A stretch of 64,000 nt of DNA from contig NZ_JAMXHT010000005.1 of assembly GCF_023955655.1 (NCBI RefSeq), forward strand, positions 187,462 through 251,461, in the 5' to 3' direction. The notes under the pieces were generated by a model. It made no database searches and had not been told where the DNA came from. It saw nothing but the letters and a program-made list of their open reading frames with translations. This document shows positions 37,223-47,003 of the stretch, piece by piece. Made by a program: the position numbers and the translations under genes. Positions within the stretch are counted from its first letter, which is position 1; every line of letters starts with the position of its first letter. The stretch comes from Ralstonia soli. Its GTDB lineage: Bacteria > Pseudomonadota > Gammaproteobacteria > Burkholderiales > Burkholderiaceae.

Positions 37223-37375
37223 GCGCGAACTTCTGAAAAGTAGAACGGGATAGCCGCGATTGTGTACAGGACTCCACCGTCCTACGCAATACTGTCTAGA
37301 GCATTTCCCTGAGGAAAAACGTTTGCGTTTCGCGATGGTGCGACGCTTTCGGCGGCCGGGCGCATGCCTTGCTGA

Positions 37376-37699
<324 letters not shown>

Positions 37700-38082
37700 A
37701 ATGCGACAGGTGTGTCAACGAATCGGCCGCTTCAGCCGTATTAATCTCAGCCGTATTACGTAGATCGTCATTACGTACACCATCGGCACGTGCGAATCCG
37801 GCTCGCGCGCAAACAGAAGGAAGCCGGCGCACCGGTCGGAAGCCGTTCCGGCCAGGATGACAACTAGCCTGGCCGGGAGGTCGGGGCCGATCCTGATGTC
37901 GATGCCGTGGGGGGGCGGCTCTTGGCGGTTGGGCTTGCCACCGTCTGTAGTCCGCGCGTTCGGGTTCGCGCCCAGGTTCATCCAATTTGTTTCGGCACGT
38001 TGCCCGCATCCGTCTTCCGCCCATGGTGTGGCGTTGGGGGGTGGGGCGTGCCGCCAAAGCCAGCAGGATCTCGTCTTTCACC
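37700..38082. repeat. Non-coding stretch with a 15-base tandem repeat
   Basis: No convincing gene lies in these 383 bases. A short tandem array with a 15-base period is at 37732-37776: TCAGCCGTATTAATC, TCAGCCGTATTACGT, then a diverged AGATCGTCATTACGT. An 88-codon frame on the minus strand crosses it but shows no family and has no ribosome site, so it is not called. The last part is the leader of mprF. Confidence 0.5.
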
Positions 38083-40767
38083 ATGCCTGACGCCGCGTCA
38101 AACGACGCCAGTTCCACGCCAAGCCGGTCATCGGCCCGCTCAGCGCCCGCCGCCGCCGATGCTGCGGCCGCGCCTGCTGCTTCCTCGCGTCCCGATTCGG
38201 ACTCCGATTCGGGCTCCGGGTCGGGCTTCGGTCTGGCCGGCTGGATCGTGATTGGGGCGGTACTCGTCCTGGGTGCGCTGGTGTTCGACAGCCTGTATGC
38301 GCTGCTCGATCACGTGCACTACGCCGACATGATCGCCGCGCTGCAGGCCACGCCGCGCGCGCACCTGTTGCTGGCCATGCTGGCCACGGCGTTGAGCTAT
38401 GTCGCCCTGACCGGCTATGACGCTTCCGGCCTGCGGTATGCGGGCGCGCACGTGGCGCCCGGCACGGTGGCCACCACATCGTTCATCGCCTACGCGCTGG
38501 GCAACACCGTTGGCCTCGGGTCTTTGACGGCGGGGGCGGTGCGCACGCGCCTGTACTCTGCGGCCGGGCTGGATGCCGCACGCGTGACGGAGGCGGTGGC
38601 CTTTGATGCGGGCGCGCTCGGCGTATCCACCACGGCCTTCGGTGCGGTCGGCTTGCTGTGGGGCGCGCCGCACATTGCTGCCATCACGCATCTGCCGGCA
38701 GCGTTGCTGGAAGTGGTGGCGCTGCTGGTGCTGGCCGGTGTGGTGGCGCTGCTTGCGCTGTGCATGCGGCAGCGCAACGTGACGCTGCTCGGCCGATGGG
38801 AGATCCGCCTGCCGCCGCCCGGGCTGGCGGCGCGGCAGTTTGTGATTTCAGCGGCAGACCTGAGCGCGGCGGCGGCGGCCTTGTGGGTGCTGATGCCGGC
38901 GGGTGCCGTTGATCTGCCGACGTTTGTGGCGTTCTACGCGCTGGCCGTCACGCTCGGCGTGCTCAGCCAGAGCCCGGGCGGCCTGGGCGTATTCGAGGCC
39001 GTCATCCTGCTCGGCTGCAGCGGCCAGGCGCCGCCGGCGGATGTGCTGGCGGCGCTGTTGTTCTACCGCGCCATCTACTTTCTGCTGCCGCTGGTGGTGG
39101 CGGCTGCCATGCTTGGCGTGTTCGAACTGCGCTCCGGCGCGGGCGCTCCCTTTGCGCCATTTGGCCGCGCGGCGGTCAAGCTGTCGCCTGGGCTGCTGGC
39201 TGCGCTGACGATGGTGGCAGGCGTGATGCTGCTCGTCTCGGGCGTGACGCCTGCCAGCGACGAGGCCGAAGACCTCCTGCGCATGCACGTGCCGCTGTTC
39301 GTGGTGGAAGCCTCGCACATGATCGGCAGCGTGGCGGGGTTGATCATGCTGTTCGTTGCGCGCGGGCTGCTGCACCGGCTCGATGCCGCGTGGTGGGCGG
39401 CGCTGGTGCTGTCGCTGCTCACGGGCGTGCTGGCGTTGCCCAAGGGCATCGCCGTGTCGGAGATGGCGGTGCTGGTCACGCTGGCGGTGCTGCTCATCAT
39501 TTCGCGGCGGCAGTTCGACCGGCCGTCGTCGCTGTTCTCGCAGCGGCTGGAGGCGGGTTGGCTGATCGCCATGGCCTGCGTGTTTGCGGCCTGCGTGTGG
39601 ATTCTCTTCTTCGCCTATCGCGAGGTGGCCTACGCCAACCAACTGTGGTGGCAGTTCACCTTTGACGGCGATGCGCCGCGTTCCATCCGCGCGCTGATGG
39701 CGGTGGCCGTCACCGGCCTGGGCTTCGGCATGTGGCAGCTCTTTCGCAAGGAGCCCGGCGCGACCACCTTCCCGAGCGATGACGAACTCGCCCGCGCGGC
39801 CGAGATCGTCCGCAAGCAGCCCGCCGCCGATGCCGCGCTGGCGCTGATGGGTGACAAGAGCCTGCTGTTCTCGCCGTCGGGCAACGCTTTCATCATGTAT
39901 GCCAAGCAGGGGCGCTCGTGGGTGGCGCTGTCCGACCCGGTGGGCGCGCAACAGGAGTGGCCGGAGCTGATCTGGCGCTTCATCGAGATGGCTGATTCGC
40001 ACGGCGGCCGCGCGGCGTTCTACAAGACGCGTCCGCAAACGCTGCCGCTGTATCTCGATGCCGGCTTGCGCGCCTACAAGCTGGGGGAGGAGGCCTATGT
40101 GTCGCTGCCCGAATTCAGCCTCAAGGGCTCGCGCCGGGCCAACCTGCGCCACGGCGTGACGCGCGGCGAGCGCGAAGGCCTGTCGTTCGACATCGTGCCG
40201 GCCGCCGAGGTGCACACCGTGCTGGACGAGCTGCGCGCCATCTCCGACGAATGGCTGCGCAACCAGAACGCGCGGGAGAAGGGTTTTTCGCTCGGCGCGT
40301 TTGACGACCGCTACGTGGCCAGCCAGCCCGTAGCGGTTGTCCGCCGCGAGGGCGCCATCCTCGCGTTTGCCACGCTGATGTGCCCCGAGGTGCTGCGCAT
40401 CGAGGCCAGTGTCGACCTCATGCGTTATCGCGCCAACGTACCGCCGGGCACGATGGATTTCCTCTTCGGCAAGGTCATCCTCCACTTCCAGGCGGAGGGG
40501 TATCAGCGGTTCGGGCTAGGGATGGCGCCGATGTCGGGCATGGTGGAGCATCAGCTCGCGCCGCGCTGGCACCGCTTCGGACGGATGATGTTCCGCCACG
40601 GCGCGCGCTTCTACAATTTCAGAGGGCTGCGCAATTTCAAGGACAAGTTCGAGCCGGTGTGGGAACCCCGCTACCTGCTTGCACGCGGCGGCATCGCGCC
40701 GCTGTTTACATTGACGGACGTCGCCGCGCTGATCGGCGGCGGCTTGAAGGGAGTGATCTCCAAATGA
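38083..40767 (+). CDS. mprF: Bifunctional lysylphosphatidylglycerol synthase/flippase
   Basis: MprF transfers lysine from Lys-tRNA to phosphatidylglycerol and flips the product, lowering net surface charge and giving resistance to cationic peptides. The protein has 894 aa. After a Ser/Asp/Gly-rich cytoplasmic lead (about residues 1-50), a long run of membrane segments forms the flippase and its extension. The C-terminal third (from about residue 580) is the DUF2156 synthase domain, with SLKGSRRANLRHGVTRGEREGL and YNFRGLRNFKDKFEPVWEPRY. ATG at 38083 is the first good start; its ribosome site is poor. The stop overlaps the acvB start (ATGA). Confidence 0.93.
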   Translation: MPDAASNDASSTPSRSSARSAPAAADAAAAPAASSRPDSDSDSGSGSGFGLAGWIVIGAVLVLGALVFDSLYALLDHVHYADMIAALQATPRAHLLLAMLATALSYVALTGYDASGLRYAGAHVAPGTVATTSFIAYALGNTVGLGSLTAGAVRTRLYSAAGLDAARVTEAVAFDAGALGVSTTAFGAVGLLWGAPHIAAITHLPAALLEVVALLVLAGVVALLALCMRQRNVTLLGRWEIRLPPPGLAARQFVISAADLSAAAAALWVLMPAGAVDLPTFVAFYALAVTLGVLSQSPGGLGVFEAVILLGCSGQAPPADVLAALLFYRAIYFLLPLVVAAAMLGVFELRSGAGAPFAPFGRAAVKLSPGLLAALTMVAGVMLLVSGVTPASDEAEDLLRMHVPLFVVEASHMIGSVAGLIMLFVARGLLHRLDAAWWAALVLSLLTGVLALPKGIAVSEMAVLVTLAVLLIISRRQFDRPSSLFSQRLEAGWLIAMACVFAACVWILFFAYREVAYANQLWWQFTFDGDAPRSIRALMAVAVTGLGFGMWQLFRKEPGATTFPSDDELARAAEIVRKQPAADAALALMGDKSLLFSPSGNAFIMYAKQGRSWVALSDPVGAQQEWPELIWRFIEMADSHGGRAAFYKTRPQTLPLYLDAGLRAYKLGEEAYVSLPEFSLKGSRRANLRHGVTRGEREGLSFDIVPAAEVHTVLDELRAISDEWLRNQNAREKGFSLGAFDDRYVASQPVAVVRREGAILAFATLMCPEVLRIEASVDLMRYRANVPPGTMDFLFGKVILHFQAEGYQRFGLGMAPMSGMVEHQLAPRWHRFGRMMFRHGARFYNFRGLRNFKDKFEPVWEPRYLLARGGIAPLFTLTDVAALIGGGLKGVISK

Positions 40768-42569
40768 GTCGGCAAGCACCGCGCCCGCAAGAGGCGCGGC
40801 ACAGGGGAGTGTTACGCAAGGGCCGGCATTGGGTCGCGCATCTGGCCGCACATCTGGGTGCGATCGGGCTGGCACTGACCACGTCGTGGGCCGTTGCGGC
40901 CGATGCATCGGTGTCTGCGCCCAAGGCCGCGCCGGCGTCGAGGCTCGCACCCGCGCCCGTGCAGGGCCCGGTGCTGGTGCCGCCCGTCGGCATGACGAGC
41001 GCCAGTGGTGTCGTGGCTGTGCCGCCGCAGGGCGACATACCGCCGCGCGTGCAGATGAGCGCCGCCGCCGTTGCCGCCAACAAGGCCGCCAACGGGGGCG
41101 TGCTGTCGCTGCCGGTGGTGGCGCCGGCCACGCCCGCCGCCGCACCTGGCGCTGTCGAGTTCGTCACGCACGGGCGGTTTCGTGACGTGCCGGTCTACAA
41201 GCCCAAGGGGGAGATCCGCTCCGTGGTGCTGATGCTCTCGGGCGATCTGGGCTGGACGGCCGCCACATCGCGCATGGCCGAAAGCCTGGCGCAGCAGGGC
41301 GCGCTGGTGGCTGGCCTGTCGACCCCCGCGCTGTTCTCCAGCCTGGAAGCCGATCAGGGCGACTGCGCGTTTCCCGACGGCGATCTGGAAAACTTCAGCC
41401 GCTTCCTGCAGGCCTACGAGAAGGTGCCGGGCTACTACCCGCCCATCCTCGTGGGTGACAACGAAGGCGGCGCGCTGGCCTACGCCATGATTGCCCAGGC
41501 GCGCCCGAACATCTTCGCCGCGGCCATGTCGATGGAGTTCTGCCCGGTGCTGGAGCTGCGCAAGCCACTGTGCAAGGGCGAGGGCGTGCACTTCAGCCGC
41601 CGCAAGAGCGAGAGCCGTACCACAGCCAAGCGCGTCAAGCCGCCCGAGAATGCGGGCGTCGTGCTGCTGCCGGCCACGAAGCTGTCGGCGCCGTGGGTGG
41701 CACTGCAATCGCCGGGCACGCTGACGTCGTTTGCGCGCCGCTCCGGCCCGCTGTGCGAGGCGCGCGCCACGCAAACCTTCATCGATACGATTTCCGGTGC
41801 GCAGTCGGTAACGCTGCCGGCCACGGCGTCCGGAGCAAATGCGCCGCCTGTGACGGCGAGTGAGCCGTTCAAGAGCGCATTCGCCAAGCTCGTTGCGCAG
41901 CGAAAGCCGCCGCCCCCGCCGCCGCCAGCCGCGGTGTCGGATCTGCCGATCATCGAAGTCGCTGCGCAGCCCGGCACGTCGTCGGAGCTGTTTGCGGTGC
42001 TGTTGTCGGGTGACGGCGGCTGGGCGGGGCTCGACAAGGAGGTGGCGGCCGCGCTGTCCAAGTCCGGCGTGCCGGTGGTGGGCATCGATTCACTGCGCTA
42101 TTTCTGGTCGCAGCGCACGCCGGCCTCAGCCGCGGCCGACATGGACCGCCTCGTGCGCTTCTACGCCGCGCGCTGGAAGAAGCAGAAGGCACTGCTGATC
42201 GGTTATTCGCAGGGGGCGGACGTGCTGCCCTTCATCGTCAACCGCATGCCGGCGGCGTCGCGCGAGCACGTGGCGCTGGCCGTGATGATGGGCCTGGGCA
42301 AGCGCGCCGACTTTGAATTCCACATGACCAACTGGGTGTCGAGCAGCGCGTCTGGGTTGCCGATCCTGCCCGAGGTGCAGAAGCTGCCCGCGGGCCTGGG
42401 CATGTGCATCTACGGCCAGGAAGAGAAAGACACCAACTGCCCCAACCTGGACCCGAAGCAGGTCCGGCTGGTGAAGTTGCCGGGCGGCCATCACTTTGAT
42501 GGCGATTACGCCAAGCTGGCGCGCATCATCCTGGAAGGCGCGCGCGCGAACAGCGCTCCCGCACGCTGA
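40764..42569 (+). CDS. acvB: AcvB/VirJ-type periplasmic lysyl-phosphatidylglycerol hydrolase
   Basis: This 601-aa protein has an N-terminal export signal (IGLALTTSWAVA), a Pro/Ala-rich linker, an N-terminal VirJ-like domain and a C-terminal alpha/beta-hydrolase domain. The nucleophile elbow is LIGYSQGADVLPF (GxSxG). In Agrobacterium AcvB hydrolyses lysyl-phosphatidylglycerol and is encoded with the synthase LpiA. The same pairing is seen here: the start overlaps the mprF stop as ATGA, so synthesis and turnover of the lipid are coupled. The enzymatic role in this organism is inferred from family and operon. Confidence 0.88.
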   Translation: MSRQAPRPQEARHRGVLRKGRHWVAHLAAHLGAIGLALTTSWAVAADASVSAPKAAPASRLAPAPVQGPVLVPPVGMTSASGVVAVPPQGDIPPRVQMSAAAVAANKAANGGVLSLPVVAPATPAAAPGAVEFVTHGRFRDVPVYKPKGEIRSVVLMLSGDLGWTAATSRMAESLAQQGALVAGLSTPALFSSLEADQGDCAFPDGDLENFSRFLQAYEKVPGYYPPILVGDNEGGALAYAMIAQARPNIFAAAMSMEFCPVLELRKPLCKGEGVHFSRRKSESRTTAKRVKPPENAGVVLLPATKLSAPWVALQSPGTLTSFARRSGPLCEARATQTFIDTISGAQSVTLPATASGANAPPVTASEPFKSAFAKLVAQRKPPPPPPPAAVSDLPIIEVAAQPGTSSELFAVLLSGDGGWAGLDKEVAAALSKSGVPVVGIDSLRYFWSQRTPASAAADMDRLVRFYAARWKKQKALLIGYSQGADVLPFIVNRMPAASREHVALAVMMGLGKRADFEFHMTNWVSSSASGLPILPEVQKLPAGLGMCIYGQEEKDTNCPNLDPKQVRLVKLPGGHHFDGDYAKLARIILEGARANSAPAR

Positions 42570-42590
42570 TTCGCGGTTGTGCAGGCGGCG

Positions 42591-44306
42591 CTAAGCGCTG
42601 GGGTGGCCGTCTGCAGTCAACGTCTGCACACACTCGTCTACGCTGAGTTCATGGAGCATCTCGGGCCGCAGCGTGCTGTCGGTGGCGCGCTGCAGGACGG
42701 CCAGCGCGCGGGGCTTGAGCCGCACCAGCATCAACTGCAGATGGCGCGCCGCGCATTCGGCGGCAAAGATGCGCAGGGCTTCGATGGCGGAGCCGTCCAC
42801 GTCCGGGGTTTCTTCCAGGCTGAGCATGATGACCCGCAGCGGCGGGTCGTGCGGCTGCTGCAGCATCGCGCGCACCTTGCCGAGCACGCGTTCGGTGTTG
42901 GCGAAGAACAGCGGCACTTCAGGCCGGACGATCAGCACGCCGGGCAGCGCTTTGGCTTCCGGGTGCAAGGACACATCAACAAAATCGTGGCTGTTGCGCA
43001 GGCGGCCGAGCACGCTCACGTTCGGTTCGGACAACTGCCGCAGCGTCAGCAGCAGGCTCACGCCAATGGCGGCCAGCAGGCCGTGCAGCACGCCCAGCAC
43101 CAGCACGGCGAGCAGTGCGGCAATCACCACGATCCTGTCGCGGCGCCACGTCCAATAGGGCTTGAACACCATCGGATGCAGCGAATGGCTGACCGCAAAG
43201 ATCACGATGGCGGCCAGCACCGGCTCGGGAATGCGCGCGAGCTGCGGCAGGAACAACCACACGATCAGCGCGACCACGGCCGCGGCGCACAGCGCGGCGA
43301 GGCGGGATTGTGCTCCCGCCGCTTCGTTGGCAGAGGTGGCCGAATACCCGGCGCCCACCGGCATGCCGTGCAGCAGGCCCGAGAGCAGGTTCGCGCAGCC
43401 CAGCGCGACGAGGTCGCGGTTGGCCGAGATGCTGTCGCCGTGCTTGAGCGCAAAGTTGCGGATCGAGCCGTACGACTCGGCATAGAGAATCAACATCAGC
43501 GCAAAGCCGAGTTCGGCGCTCTGCATCCACTGCGCGCGGCTGAGGTCGGGCACGCCCACGCTGATGTGCTGCAAGTCGATATGGCCGACCACGGCAATGC
43601 CGTAGGCGTGCCAATCGATCCAGTAGCCCGCCGCGATGGCCAGCACGATGACGACCAGCGTGGCCGGTATGCGCCCCCAGCGCCCGAGGCCGAACAGCAG
43701 GGCGAGTGCAACCGCGCCGAGTATCGTGCTGTAGGGGTTGGCACTGGCCGCGCTCGTGATGAGCTCCAGCGCAACGCGTGGCGTGTCGCTGTGGTGCACC
43801 GTCACGTCGAGGATCTTGGGCAACTGCTTGATGGCAATCGTCAGCGCCAGCCCGAAGGTGAAGCCGCGCAGCACGGGCCGCGCGATGAAATCCGACATGC
43901 CGCCCAGCCGCGCCGCGCCTGCCAGGATGAACAGCACACCCGTGGCGATGATGAGCGCGGCCGCCATCGTGAGTGCCGTCGCGCCGGACGTGCCGGGCTC
44001 GGAGAGCACCGTCGCAAACAGCACGGCAGCCGACGATGACGTGGCCGAAACGATGGCAAAGCGGCTCGTACCGACCAGCGAATAGACGACCAGGCCGCAC
44101 AGCAGCGCGATCAGCCCGGCTTGTGGCGGCAGGCTGGCGATGCCTGCATAGGCGACGGCTTCCGGCAGTAGCAGGCCCGCAATCGAGAACCCGGCAATGA
44201 CGTCGCGCAGCGCGCGCTGCTGCGGCGGTTGGGGTGGGGCGGCCAGCGGCGCGAAGCTCTCGGGGTGTTGCAGGGCGGTGGCCGGATGGTCGTTGGCGGA
44301 GGGCAT
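42591..44306 (-). CDS. SulP-family inorganic anion transporter with STAS domain
   Basis: This 571-aa SLC26/SulP transporter has about 14 membrane spans, starting with DVIAGFSIAGLLLPEAVAYA. A cytoplasmic STAS domain lies at the C-terminus (about residues 440-555, with TPDVDGSAIEAL). Substrates in the family are sulfate, bicarbonate or dicarboxylates; no carbonic anhydrase gene is adjacent, so sulfate or an organic anion is as likely. It is convergent with acvB. The ribosome site is weak. Confidence 0.92.
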   Translation of the reverse strand: MPSANDHPATALQHPESFAPLAAPPQPPQQRALRDVIAGFSIAGLLLPEAVAYAGIASLPPQAGLIALLCGLVVYSLVGTSRFAIVSATSSSAAVLFATVLSEPGTSGATALTMAAALIIATGVLFILAGAARLGGMSDFIARPVLRGFTFGLALTIAIKQLPKILDVTVHHSDTPRVALELITSAASANPYSTILGAVALALLFGLGRWGRIPATLVVIVLAIAAGYWIDWHAYGIAVVGHIDLQHISVGVPDLSRAQWMQSAELGFALMLILYAESYGSIRNFALKHGDSISANRDLVALGCANLLSGLLHGMPVGAGYSATSANEAAGAQSRLAALCAAAVVALIVWLFLPQLARIPEPVLAAIVIFAVSHSLHPMVFKPYWTWRRDRIVVIAALLAVLVLGVLHGLLAAIGVSLLLTLRQLSEPNVSVLGRLRNSHDFVDVSLHPEAKALPGVLIVRPEVPLFFANTERVLGKVRAMLQQPHDPPLRVIMLSLEETPDVDGSAIEALRIFAAECAARHLQLMLVRLKPRALAVLQRATDSTLRPEMLHELSVDECVQTLTADGHPSA

Positions 44307-44335
44307 GCGTCGCGAAGGTGGAGCAGAAAAGGAAG

Positions 44336-44363
44336 ACGCCGCGACCCGGGTGGGCCGCGGCGT
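44336..44363 (-). terminator. Terminator-like hairpin after the DUF3761 gene
   Basis: ACGCCGCG and CGCGGCGT form a perfect 8-bp stem with a 12-base loop, followed on the minus strand by CTTCCTTTTC. It lies downstream of the minus-strand gene at 44394-44951 and before the SulP gene. Confidence 0.65.
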
Positions 44364-44393
44364 GCCGGACGTCCCCAGTGCTGCAGGCGCGTC

Positions 44394-44951
44394 TTACTTG
44401 GCGCAGGCCTTGCCGCGGCTCGGACGCATGCCGGCTGCCTTGGCGTCGGCTTCGGTCATGTATTCGCCTTGCTTGGTCTTGCCGTAATAACGGTCGCCCG
44501 GGCAGTGATAGACCTTGGTGCTGGCGTTGGCCCATACCTTGTCGGCGCCGCCGCCGGGGGCAACGCTGGCTGGAGCGGCAGCGGCCGGCTTGGCAGGTGC
44601 GGCGGCGGGTTTGGCCGGGGCGGGCATCGGCGCCGGAGCAGCAGCGGGGGCAGCCGGCGTAGCGGCAGCGGACTTGGCTGGCGCCGGAGCGGCCGGCGCG
44701 GTTGCCGGGGTGGCCGGTGCAGCAGCCGGAGCCGCCGAGGCGCCGGCAGCGCTGGCCTTCTTGTCGACGCCGCCATGGCCACGGCAGGCGCCCTTGAGCG
44801 TGGCGCCGGCGTAGGGGGTGCCGTCCTTGCAGACCGCATGGACGGCTGCCGGGGCTGCCGCCGGTGCGGTGGCCGGCGCGGCCGTGCCCTGTGCAAACGC
44901 CGAACCCATCACCAGTGCACCCATCGAAAACATCAACGCAGACAGTTTCAT
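44394..44951 (-). CDS. Secreted DUF3761-type protein with Ala/Pro linker
   Basis: This 185-aa exported protein has a Sec signal ([21 protein letters not shown]). A small Cys-containing domain [23 protein letters not shown] matches the DUF3761 signature. A linker of about 70 residues made almost only of Ala, Pro and Lys follows. The C-terminal block is [19 protein letters not shown] with RGKAC. Two Cys pairs could be disulfides or bind metal. Function is not known. The long low-complexity linker resembles periplasm-spanning tethers. Confidence 0.85.
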   Translation of the reverse strand: MKLSALMFSMGALVMGSAFAQGTAAPATAPAAAPAAVHAVCKDGTPYAGATLKGACRGHGGVDKKASAAGASAAPAAAPATPATAPAAPAPAKSAAATPAAPAAAPAPMPAPAKPAAAPAKPAAAAPASVAPGGGADKVWANASTKVYHCPGDRYYGKTKQGEYMTEADAKAAGMRPSRGKACAK

Positions 44952-45161
44952 AACGAGACCCTCAACGAGGCACGGAGATACGTGCGTGATCGATTAACGC
45001 CAGTAGAAAGCGCGCGTTGACCAAACCGAGGGTTTCTCTGAGGAGAATCGGCCCGATGTTGACCATTCCGCAACAGTTGACGCCCTTTGCGCAGAACGAT
45101 GCGGAATATGCGGCGTCAGCGTCATCCCAGCATAGGCGAGATCACCCCACAGGGCGAAGGC

Positions 45162-46085
45162 TCAGGCGAAGCTGTCCACACCCTGCACGAGGCGCTGGGC
45201 CAAGCGCGGCTGGCGCAGTTGCTCGAGCCACCATTGCAGTGCACGGCCCTCGCCATCCGCGTGGCGGCGCCAGCCGACGTAGAGCAGGTTGGGTTCGCGC
45301 GGGTTGGTGGTGTGCTTTTCCACCAGTTCGCCCCGCGCAAGCAGCGACGCCACGCGATGCCTTGGCAGCCAGCCCACGCCCAGGCCATCGCGCTGCGCGA
45401 GTGTCTTGGCGCGCATGCTCGGCACGGCCAAGGTGGGCTGCCCGCTGAGCATGCCGTAGGCGCGGCCGGCGGTCGTGCGCGCCGAATCGGCCACCACCAC
45501 GGCGCGATGCCGGGCGATGTCTTCGCGCGTGAGCGGCGCCTGAATGGCCGCCAGCGGATGCCGCGGCGACACGGCAAACACCCACTCCACCACGCCCAGC
45601 TCGAACCACCCCAGATTGGGGATGGACGGCGGCTCGTTGGTCGCCCCGATGACGAGGTCGGCGCGGCCGTCGCGCAGCGCCTCCCACGTGCCGGCGAGCA
45701 CTTCGTGCGTCACGCGCAGCGCCACGCCCGACTGCAGCGCGTCGAACGCGTGCATGACGGGCATGAGCGATTCGAATTCCAGCAGCTCATCGGTCACGAT
45801 CCACAGCCGGTCTTCCCAGCCGTTGGCCACCTGCCGCACGCGCTGCGTGATGCGTGACACGTCTTGCGCCAGCCGCGCGGCTTCGTCGCAGAGTAACTGC
45901 CCGGCCGGCGTCAGTTGCAGCCGATAACGCCGGCGATCGAATAGCAACGCATCAAAGCGCTGCTCCAGTTGCCGCGCCGCATACGACACGGTGGAGGGCG
46001 CCTTGCCCAGTTGCGCCGCCGCGCGCGACAGGCTGCCCGTCTGGCGGATGGCCTCGAGCAGCGCCAATTCTTCGTCCGTCAACAT
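45162..46085 (-). CDS. LysR-family transcriptional regulator
   Basis: This 307-aa regulator has an N-terminal helix-turn-helix (GSLSRAAAQLGKAPSTVSYAARQLEQ) and a substrate-binding domain. ATG at 46085 is used rather than a TTG two codons earlier, because AAGGA lies 7 bases before it. It is divergent from the SDR and hydrolase genes at 46198-47930, which are its probable targets. The pair resembles many Burkholderiales LysR/SDR modules; effector unknown. Confidence 0.92.
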   Translation of the reverse strand: MLTDEELALLEAIRQTGSLSRAAAQLGKAPSTVSYAARQLEQRFDALLFDRRRYRLQLTPAGQLLCDEAARLAQDVSRITQRVRQVANGWEDRLWIVTDELLEFESLMPVMHAFDALQSGVALRVTHEVLAGTWEALRDGRADLVIGATNEPPSIPNLGWFELGVVEWVFAVSPRHPLAAIQAPLTREDIARHRAVVVADSARTTAGRAYGMLSGQPTLAVPSMRAKTLAQRDGLGVGWLPRHRVASLLARGELVEKHTTNPREPNLLYVGWRRHADGEGRALQWWLEQLRQPRLAQRLVQGVDSFA

Positions 46086-46197
46086 GTGCAATTCCTTCGA
46101 ACGTGTTCATCGTTCCGATCGTATGGCAAACCGCTTACCCGCGTCCACACTGCAGTCACGCGATTGTTCAAGTTCAACTTTCCTACTGGAGGACATC

Positions 46198-46947
46198 ATG
46201 AATCGCTTTGAAGGCAAGACCGTTCTGGTCACTGGCGGCAACAGCGGCATCGGCCTGGCAACCGCCCAGGCATTTGTGCAGGAAGGCGCCCGTGTGGTCA
46301 TCACCGGCCGCGACGCAGCCGCGCTGGAAACGGCACGCGCCACGCTGGGTAACAACGCCATCGCCATCCGCAACGAAACCGGCACCGTGGCCGCCGCGCG
46401 TGATCTGGCTCGTCAACTTCAGGAAGCCGGCGTGCGCCTGGATGCCGTCTTCATCAACGCCGGCATGGCCAAGTTCGCGCCGCTGACGGACGTGGACGAA
46501 GCCCTGTGGGACGCCACCTTCAACGCCAACGTGAAGGGCGCGTTTTTCCAGATCCAGGCGCTGCTGCCGGTCCTGAACCGTGGCACGTCGATCGTGCTGA
46601 ATGGCTCGATCAACGCGCGCATCGGCATGCCGAACTCGTCGGTGTATGCGGCCAGCAAGGCGGCGCTGATCTCGCTGGCGAAGACGCTGTCGGCGGAGTT
46701 GCTGGGCTCCGGTATCCGCGTAAATGTGGTCAGCCCCGGCCCAGTGAGCACGCCCATCTACGGCAAGCTCGGGCTGGATGCCGACACGCTGTCGGCCACC
46801 GCCGCGCAGATCCAGAGCCAGATCCCGCTGGGCCGCTTTGGCCAGCCGGAAGAGATTGCCTCGACGGTGCTGCATCTGTCGGCGCCCGAATCGGCCTTCA
46901 TCGTCGGCACGGAAATCATTGCCGACGGCGGCATGAGCCAGCTTTAA
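46198..46947 (+). CDS. Short-chain dehydrogenase/reductase
   Basis: This NAD(P)-dependent classical SDR of 249 aa has the cofactor motif TGGNSGIGLA, the NNAG-equivalent INAGMAKF, and the catalytic Ser/Tyr/Lys (NGSIN, YAASK). GGAGGA stands before the ATG at 46198, which excludes the long upstream extension of the frame. A GC-rich hairpin (46964-46990) lies between it and the next gene. It probably acts with the alpha/beta hydrolase under the divergent LysR regulator; substrate unknown. Confidence 0.93.
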   Translation: MNRFEGKTVLVTGGNSGIGLATAQAFVQEGARVVITGRDAAALETARATLGNNAIAIRNETGTVAAARDLARQLQEAGVRLDAVFINAGMAKFAPLTDVDEALWDATFNANVKGAFFQIQALLPVLNRGTSIVLNGSINARIGMPNSSVYAASKAALISLAKTLSAELLGSGIRVNVVSPGPVSTPIYGKLGLDADTLSATAAQIQSQIPLGRFGQPEEIASTVLHLSAPESAFIVGTEIIADGGMSQL

Positions 46948-46963
46948 ACCCATCGTGTATTCA

Positions 46964-46990
46964 GCGGGCCGCACACCCCGTACGGCCCGC
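46964..46990 (+). other. Intercistronic hairpin
   Basis: GCGGGCCG (46964-46971) pairs with CGGCCCGC (46983-46990) over an 11-base loop, just before the GGAGAT ribosome site of the hydrolase gene. No T-tract follows. It could stabilise the upstream mRNA or reduce translation of the hydrolase. Confidence 0.5.
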
Positions 46991-47003
46991 GCTGGAGATC
47001 ATC

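Noticed and set aside
37715-37981. 88-codon minus-strand frame rich in IRL repeats
   Set aside because: No family, no ribosome site; the repeats come from the 15-base tandem array in the DNA.
42579-44039. 486-codon plus-strand frame opposite the SulP gene
   Set aside because: His/Gln/Arg-rich antisense shadow; the minus strand encodes a clear transporter with an STAS domain.
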